DNA of 64,000 nucleotides. Origin: Polyodon spathula (lineage: Eukaryota; Chordata; Actinopteri; Acipenseriformes; Polyodontidae). A program made the translations under genes and the position numbers. The stretch is from NCBI RefSeq assembly GCF_017654505.1, contig NC_054540.1, positions 37,099,554 through 37,163,553 on the forward strand, given 5' to 3'. Of the stretch, positions 58,399 to 64,000 are shown in pieces; position 1 is the stretch's first letter; each line of letters starts with the position of its first letter. The notes beneath the pieces are model-generated. The model saw nothing but the letters and a program-made list of their open reading frames with translations. It did not search any database and was not told where the DNA came from.

Positions 58399-60735
58399 TT
58401 AAAAATAATAAAACATCAACACCATTCCATGAGGCATCATTTTAGCCACCATTCTACATTTATCTGGCAAATTTTGGCTACCAATTAGAGACACACGCAT
58501 ATCCTTAATGTGTTTGTTCAACCATTTCCATTCCAGAGGCGCACTATAGCGGAAGGCCCATTGAGCAACGCAAGACTTTCTCCCTGTTACTTGATAATTC
58601 AGTGTAAGGCTAGATCTTAAGTTTACTTGGCTATATTTGCCTATAGCATTAAACCTAGATATCCTGGTGACTAGCCTATTAGTTTTACACACCAATGGTC
58701 TCCAGTGAAGCTGTCTCCTGTAATCTAATGAAATCCACTTTAAGGGTGTAAGTAACTGACAGTGACGAGTCTGAGGATGACACCCTAATACAAATCTGGC
58801 TGCTTTTTTCATTAGCCGATCCAACCTTTTTTTTAATTGTTTAGCAGAGGCATGTAAGTACAAGGTATCACCATAATCAAACAAAGGAAAACTACAGCTC
58901 TTAATAACTTGGTTTCTACTTTTTGAGCTTGAAGTTTTTTTGCTGTTGATAAAGAAACCCACGTTTTTGTGCAGTTTTCTTTTGAAGTAGTTGAAATATG
59001 CAAATCAAACTTTAGCAATAGATCTAACCATATCCCCAAATATGTAAAACTCTCCACCACCTCAAGTGGCTCCCCAGTCAGTGATTTCGTACTTAATTCT
59101 TATTTCAGGCTTTTGAATTTAGATCCAAAGAACATTACCTTAGTGTGTTGTGTTTTTTTTTTGTATTAAGAAGTAGCTTTAAGTTCCAGGATCGATTGGT
59201 GTTCGATATTAAATGTTTCTTGAAGTTTTTCTACTACAGCTGTGCCACATCATCCAAACACATAATGTACTGTGTCATCTGCATTGTATTATCAATATAC
59301 AATGAGAATAATGTTGGGCCCAAAACACAGCCCTGCGGTACACCTTTTTCAATCTGTAAAACTGAAGATAATTTACCCCCCTCCCTTTTACATGTTGTTT
59401 CCTATCATTGAAGTAACCACAGAACCAATTTGCAGCTTTATCAGATCGCCCCAATTCCCCCGGTTTCTCACATAGTAAGTGGTCTACAGTATCAAAGGCT
59501 TTAGACAAGTCAATTAAGACAGCATCTGCCACCTGCTTACTATCCAAGGCACTTGCAACATCATTAACTACTTTGGTCAGTGCTGTTATTGTCCCATGAC
59601 TAGATCTAAACCCTGACTGGGTTGGGGACAACAGGCTGTTTGATTCAGTAAACATGAAGTTGACCCAATACCACTTTCTCCAAGCATGTTCCCAATACAG
59701 ACAGCAATGATACTGGTCTATAATTAGCAACTTCTTTATAAGATCCATCTTTATGTACTGGCACAACATGTGCCTGTTTCTATAGTGTAGGTAAAGGACC
59801 TGTATTTAGGGATGAAGTAAACAAATGTGCCAAAGGATATGAGAGAATATTTCTAGCCAGTTCCAATTGATCTGCTCCACACCCCTTCAAAATATCCAAT
59901 CATTTTAATAGCTCACAAACAGTTGAAGGTAAGACCATTACAGAAATCAAACGCATCAGTACCAACTGCTGCTGCACCAGTGGAAGAAGACCTAGAGGTT
60001 AGGTTCTCTAGAAGCATCTTCAAAAGACTGTATACGTTCCGTTTTACTAACATCAATATTTTCATTAAAAAGCTCACAGTTAAATGAAGTACTGGCTTGG
60101 ATGAAGTACCGGTTAAAAGCATTAAGAACATTTTCTCGACCCTGAACTTGTTCAGCTTCACTATTAAGGTCTGTTGGTATACTGTCTGTAGGACCCGCAC
60201 CACTAAGACCCTGAACCGCAGACCAGAACTACTTTTGGATTTTGTAGGTTTTCTAAAAGTAAGTAACTCTAACCACACATCCGACATTTAAGTGGTGCAT
60301 GTTTTGTTAATAACCTCAGTAAACATACTGTGAAACAAACCCCAGGCCTCCTCTACTGAGGGGACAAGCTCAATTCTATTCCAGTTTAGCATATTCAGAT
60401 CTTGCAGGAAAGTCTGTTCATTGAAATGCTTAAGTTGTGTCTCCTCAATTATTCTAGGTTTCAATTTCTGAACTTTAAGCTTTCTGACACAAAGAATTAC
60501 CTCATGATCAGTCAACTGGCCAGATACCAAGCCTTCTAAGCAGACTCTTCTTGGGGTGTTTGAAAATATTAATTCAACAGTTGTTGCTTTTTCTGGGATC
60601 TTCAGAATTACACCTACTAGGTATGTTTTATGAGTTGACTTGTCATGTTCTTCACTCAGTGCTTTTAAACTGTGTACTTTTCTCTGACCCCCAATCCAAG
60701 TTGAAATTAACAAATAACTTGTGTTTTTAGTTTTA
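58399..60735 (-). pseudogene. LINE ORF2 relic (jockey-group, L2/CR1/Rex-like)
   Basis: Three readable parts appear in order on the minus strand. First is an endonuclease C-terminal half and linker (60713-60288): VELIFSNTPRR, SGQLTDHEVILCVRKLKV, KPRIIE and HFNEQTFLQDLNMLNWNRI. Second is the RT fingers and palm (59769-59250): LLSPTQSGFRSSHGT, LIDLSKAFDTVDH and a damaged YNADDT (about 59265-59283) in place of the YADDT core. Third is a thumb/C-terminal region (59060-58399): ESFTYLGIWLD, PLFDYGDTLYLHAS, KAARFVLGCHPQT and CVAQWAFRYSAPLEW. Frameshifts and stops separate all parts, so it makes no enzyme. The endonuclease N-terminus and ORF1 are absent, consistent with 5' truncation or decay. Confidence 0.9.
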
Positions 60736-61218
60736 AACTGTCAATTTTTACATGTCCTATTGACTCAGCATTAGCAGCAATGCAGCGATAACAAGCAGCA
60801 AAAGCTCAATGTTTTTTGGCTTGTTCAGCAACCATGCGGCAAAGCAAAATTGATTTAAAGAAAAGAAACTTGAGGATCTGAGGTCAAACTTTACATGTCC
60901 AGGTTGATTTGGAATAAAAGCTCAGGTTGGGATTCTTGCATGTTGGATTAAGATTTGGTGCTCTTTGAAATGATTCATGTCAAGATTGATTTTGAATAAA
61001 AGTGAAGTTTCAATTTGTGATTTTTGCTTTTTGTACTGTGTTTTAACTCTTTAATGAATAGGATAAAGCAAAGGCAGAATACTGCATACATGAGACGAAC
61101 TGGTACGTGTAATTCTACTTTTATTCACAATCTCATCTCATAAACTTACTCCAACAGTTTATCATTCATTTGATTTAGCTATAACGAACAAAAGGCTGGG
61201 ACCCCAACAGGTCCGTTA

Positions 61219-61220
<2 letters not shown>
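60736..61220. other. possible LINE 5' remnant, otherwise nothing recognised
   Basis: Upstream of the LINE relic on its strand. No endonuclease N-terminal motifs are readable. Confidence 0.4.

Positions 61221-61254
<34 letters not shown>
61221..61254. repeat. (GT)n microsatellite
   Basis: About 17 GT units. Confidence 0.95.
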
Positions 61255-61256
<2 letters not shown>

Positions 61257-61669
61257 TAGCTCAAAGAGCCAGCTTATTGTTTATATTCAAATCCATGATT
61301 TATTCTTACATCGTGTATTGGTGTTCTATATATTGTGACATCATTTTTACCTCTATGTTTAAATCTGTATTCTAATTAACATTAGTTTGTGTAAAGTAAT
61401 ATTTACATATATTAGTTTTTAGTGGCTATATGTATGTTTGTTTTAATTTTATATTTTTACTTTTGGCCATGTATTTACACACTTCACATGTACTACTGCA
61501 AGTGTTTGTAGAATCTATTCTGTCAATTATTCTTTTATGGTCAACAACACTTTTATGGTCGATGTGACCCCGGAATTATGAAAAATTTTTTACAAAGACT
61601 TAATACATATTAGGAGTTCACAAAGGTTTATAATCCGTCTTCCAATCTCACACAGTAGATAAAGGGAGT

Positions 61670-61671
<2 letters not shown>

Positions 61672-61709
<38 letters not shown>
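61672..61709. repeat. 38-base poly-T tract
   Basis: Pure T on the plus strand, thus poly-A on the strand of the Penelope-like relic that ends about 70 bases away. It may be unrelated to that element. Confidence 0.9.
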
Positions 61710-61714
<5 letters not shown>

Positions 61715-61779
61715 GATCTATTTTATAATCTAGTAGATCATCTCTTTTTAGTTTATCAACTTTTCTTAACTCCGTCTCT

Positions 61780-63130
61780 AATTCTTCCTTTGTATCCTCT
61801 TTTTTTAAGATTTGTTTAATACATGTCTTTGTTTTACATAGTCACTTTATGTTGAGCAGATTCCTCGTATTCTTATTCCTAGACCCTTTGGGATTGCCCT
61901 TTAGTGTGTATTGGATGTGCAGAGGACATGTGTAAATACTGGTGCATGTCAGTAGGTTTACAGAAGAGTTCAGGTTTTACTATGGTATCTAAAAATCACA
62001 TTTCTTTTCTTGTCCATCGAAGGTCCACCTTAATATTACTGTGTATTTTATTTGCCATTTTATGAAACTGAAAAAGAGCTGCTTCTCCTTGTGTCCAAAC
62101 TCCAAAAATATCATCTACAAAACTGAATGTATTCTAAAGGTTCTCTTTCTAATTCTCTAAGCAATTGTTGTTCCCATTTCCCCATGTATGTACTGGCAAT
62201 GTACCTAATTTAGATCCTATTGCTGTACCATCGTTTTTGATTGTAATTCTTATCAACAAATGTAAAATAACTGTTTTCTAAAACTACGTTGATCATGTTC
62301 AGCACCTCTGCTGTTGGTATTGATTTATCTAGTCTATCTAGTGCTTTTTGTCAAGCTTCTAAAGTTTCTTTACGAGGGACACTTGGGTACAAGGATTTTA
62401 CATCCATGCAAAATAAAATTGTATTCTCTGGAAGGTTGTGCTTTTATGATTCCTTAACATACCTTGGTAATTTCTCAACGTGTGACCTAAGGGTTTTTTC
62501 CGCTATTTCAGCTGTTGTGTGTTGGATTACCAATTGTGCTGACTATCATTCGCATAGGGTGATTTTCTTTGTGCATTTTAGAATTTCCTCTTGCTAGGCC
62601 TGTTCTTGCATTATGTGGCTGCACGTATTTTTAAAATTCATTTGATATAATGCCTTTTATTGTATAGTCTCTCCTCAATTTCCTTAACTTCTTTCACAGA
62701 TTTATTGATCTTAACTTCACATGTATCCTTATTATTTAATTCAGATTCTACTGATTTCATATAGTCATCTGTGTTTATTATCACTATTCCCAAACCTTTA
62801 TCTGCAGGTCTTATACTTCTATTGTCATCATTTAACAACTCAGTCATAGCTTTTTCTTCAATATTGGATAATATCTTCAATATTGTAAGTTAACATTTTT
62901 TTTTTTAGTCCTACTATAATTTCTTGTTTAACTACTTCAATATACATATCTAACCATGTATCTCTTCCATCCCTGAGTCCAGGTGTTTGTACTGTTAACC
63001 TTAATTGCATGCTCATAATTACCCTCTGAATCTGAGATATTTTCATTGTAAAAATATTCTGCTAATCTCATGCCTCTCTCCCACTCCTTTACTCAATGCT
63101 GCTTTTTTTTTTTTTTGAGTAAAGCGGCTT
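61780..63130 (-). pseudogene. Penelope-like element reverse transcriptase relic
   Basis: In order on the minus strand: a basic N-terminal part with DTWLDMYIEVVKQEI (about 62900-62960), the diagnostic RPADKGLGIVIINTDDY (about 62765-62815), then DVKSLYPSVPRKE (near 62370-62405), then the palm QFVDDIFGVWTQGEAALFQF (about 62070-62130) carrying the FVDD catalytic core, then VDLRWTRKEM and the thumb words KPTDMHQYLH, SSAHPIHTK and IRRICS-like EESAQH (about 61850-61965). The order and motifs (ADKGxGIVI, KPTDxxxYLH, S-HP-HTK) are those of Penelope-like elements rather than LINEs. Stops and frameshifts run through it, and the GIY-YIG endonuclease is not seen. Confidence 0.9.
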
Positions 63131-64000
63131 TTAAATTTGTTTAAAATTCAAGATGATTACTTTCCATTTTTTTTTGCATTTGAGTCGTTCTGCATACCCC
63201 TATGACCCTTAGAGGTACCCCCAGCTGAAAACCCCTGTTCTATATTGATCTCAAAACACTGCCTCAAGCAAAACGTTTGTGATGGCGCGAAATGTGTGTT
63301 CGCAGCTGGTCCATGGCACAGGTTTTTTTTAGTGCCACCATTTTTCAGACTTCATTTTCCTTTTGTCTTTTTGTCGCCCCTTTGATTTCATGTAATCAAT
63401 GAAAAGTAGAGTCTATGCTTTCTGACAGTGTAGGACCTGCTACAGAAAGGTGGGAAAAACCTGAGATTTACTTTACTCTTGAGATTTTCAAAACCAATCA
63501 TGGCCGACGCAAGATTTACAGTATTGCTGTTGAAACTGTTTATAATGCATTGTCATTTAAACCAAGAGCCAATCATGCTTTGTTAGATATTAGAGCCGTA
63601 ATATTATACACGCTTTGAAAATAGTCAAGCTGGAATAGTGAAGTACCCAGTGCTGCTTCTGACCACAGGGGCTTTTTAACCTCCAAAATATGTGATCAAT
63701 TATTGCAGCACAGGGATAAGATTTTCTTTTACAGAGCACGTACGCATTTATTTGTAATGCACTGGCAGAACAGCTGTGCCAATGCCGTGTCAACCTCCCA
63801 GTTTGCTCACCAGTGAGAAGTGTGTTTTGCTTGTACATGAAAAAACTTTGACCTTTCAATTTAAAACCACAATCTAGCTCGAAGAATTTCTTTATTGGTA
63901 CCGTGTTTGTATTTTTTTTTTTTTAATTTATGAAGGCTCAAAGTTAGCAGAGGGCAAAACTCAAATCTCAAGCTGTCCACCAGGGTAGAAAAAGTAACTA
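63131..64000. other. no recognised gene
   Basis: Includes a CpG-containing stretch near 63270-63310 (GATGGCGCGAAATGTG) that may be upstream sequence of the Penelope-like element. The rest is AT-rich. Confidence 0.45.

Overview
The window is animal nuclear DNA, AT-rich and almost entirely non-coding. It most resembles a fish genome, and my best guess is a non-teleost ray-finned fish such as a sturgeon or paddlefish. Support comes from a tRNA-derived SINE at 34463-34938 of a type I associate from memory with those lineages, and from the mix of old element families: Tc1-like, hAT, PIF/Harbinger, DIRS-like, Penelope-like and jockey-group LINEs. This is an inference without a database search. There are no operons, phage genes, CRISPR arrays, rRNA genes or intact tRNA genes.

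Only one host protein-coding piece is convincing: a 213-bp internal coiled-coil exon on the minus strand (4568-4780) with clean splice sites on both sides. The rest is intron or intergenic sequence loaded with repeats.

From 5.8 to 17.1 kb lie two Tc1-like transposons with decayed transposases. Each is joined at the same junction to the same 0.8-kb LTR-like repeat, and the two units form a 2.3-kb inverted pair. Between them sit a 1.37-kb fold-back element carrying an antisense gene fragment (9149-10518) and a 947-bp hAT relic inserted inside an older MITE with an 8-bp target duplication (12094-13040). From 19 to 23 kb come a DIRS-like tyrosine recombinase relic, a LINE 3' fragment and a Tc1/mariner-type MITE. 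At 29.86-31.18 kb is a 45-bp, 29-copy minisatellite that is open in long frames on both strands and has a higher-order duplication. From 33 to 46 kb are several MITEs, a SINE with perfect 12-bp target duplications, a TIR element of about 690 bp, a second Tc1-like transposase relic and a Harbinger transposase fragment. The last 8 kb holds an L2-like 3' end, a broken LINE ORF2 (58.4-60.7 kb) and a Penelope-like reverse transcriptase relic (61.8-63.1 kb).

No set of genes works together as a pathway. The interest is in transposon nesting, a four-copy LTR-like family tied together by a shared motif, and the minisatellite. Unassigned stretches are listed explicitly.
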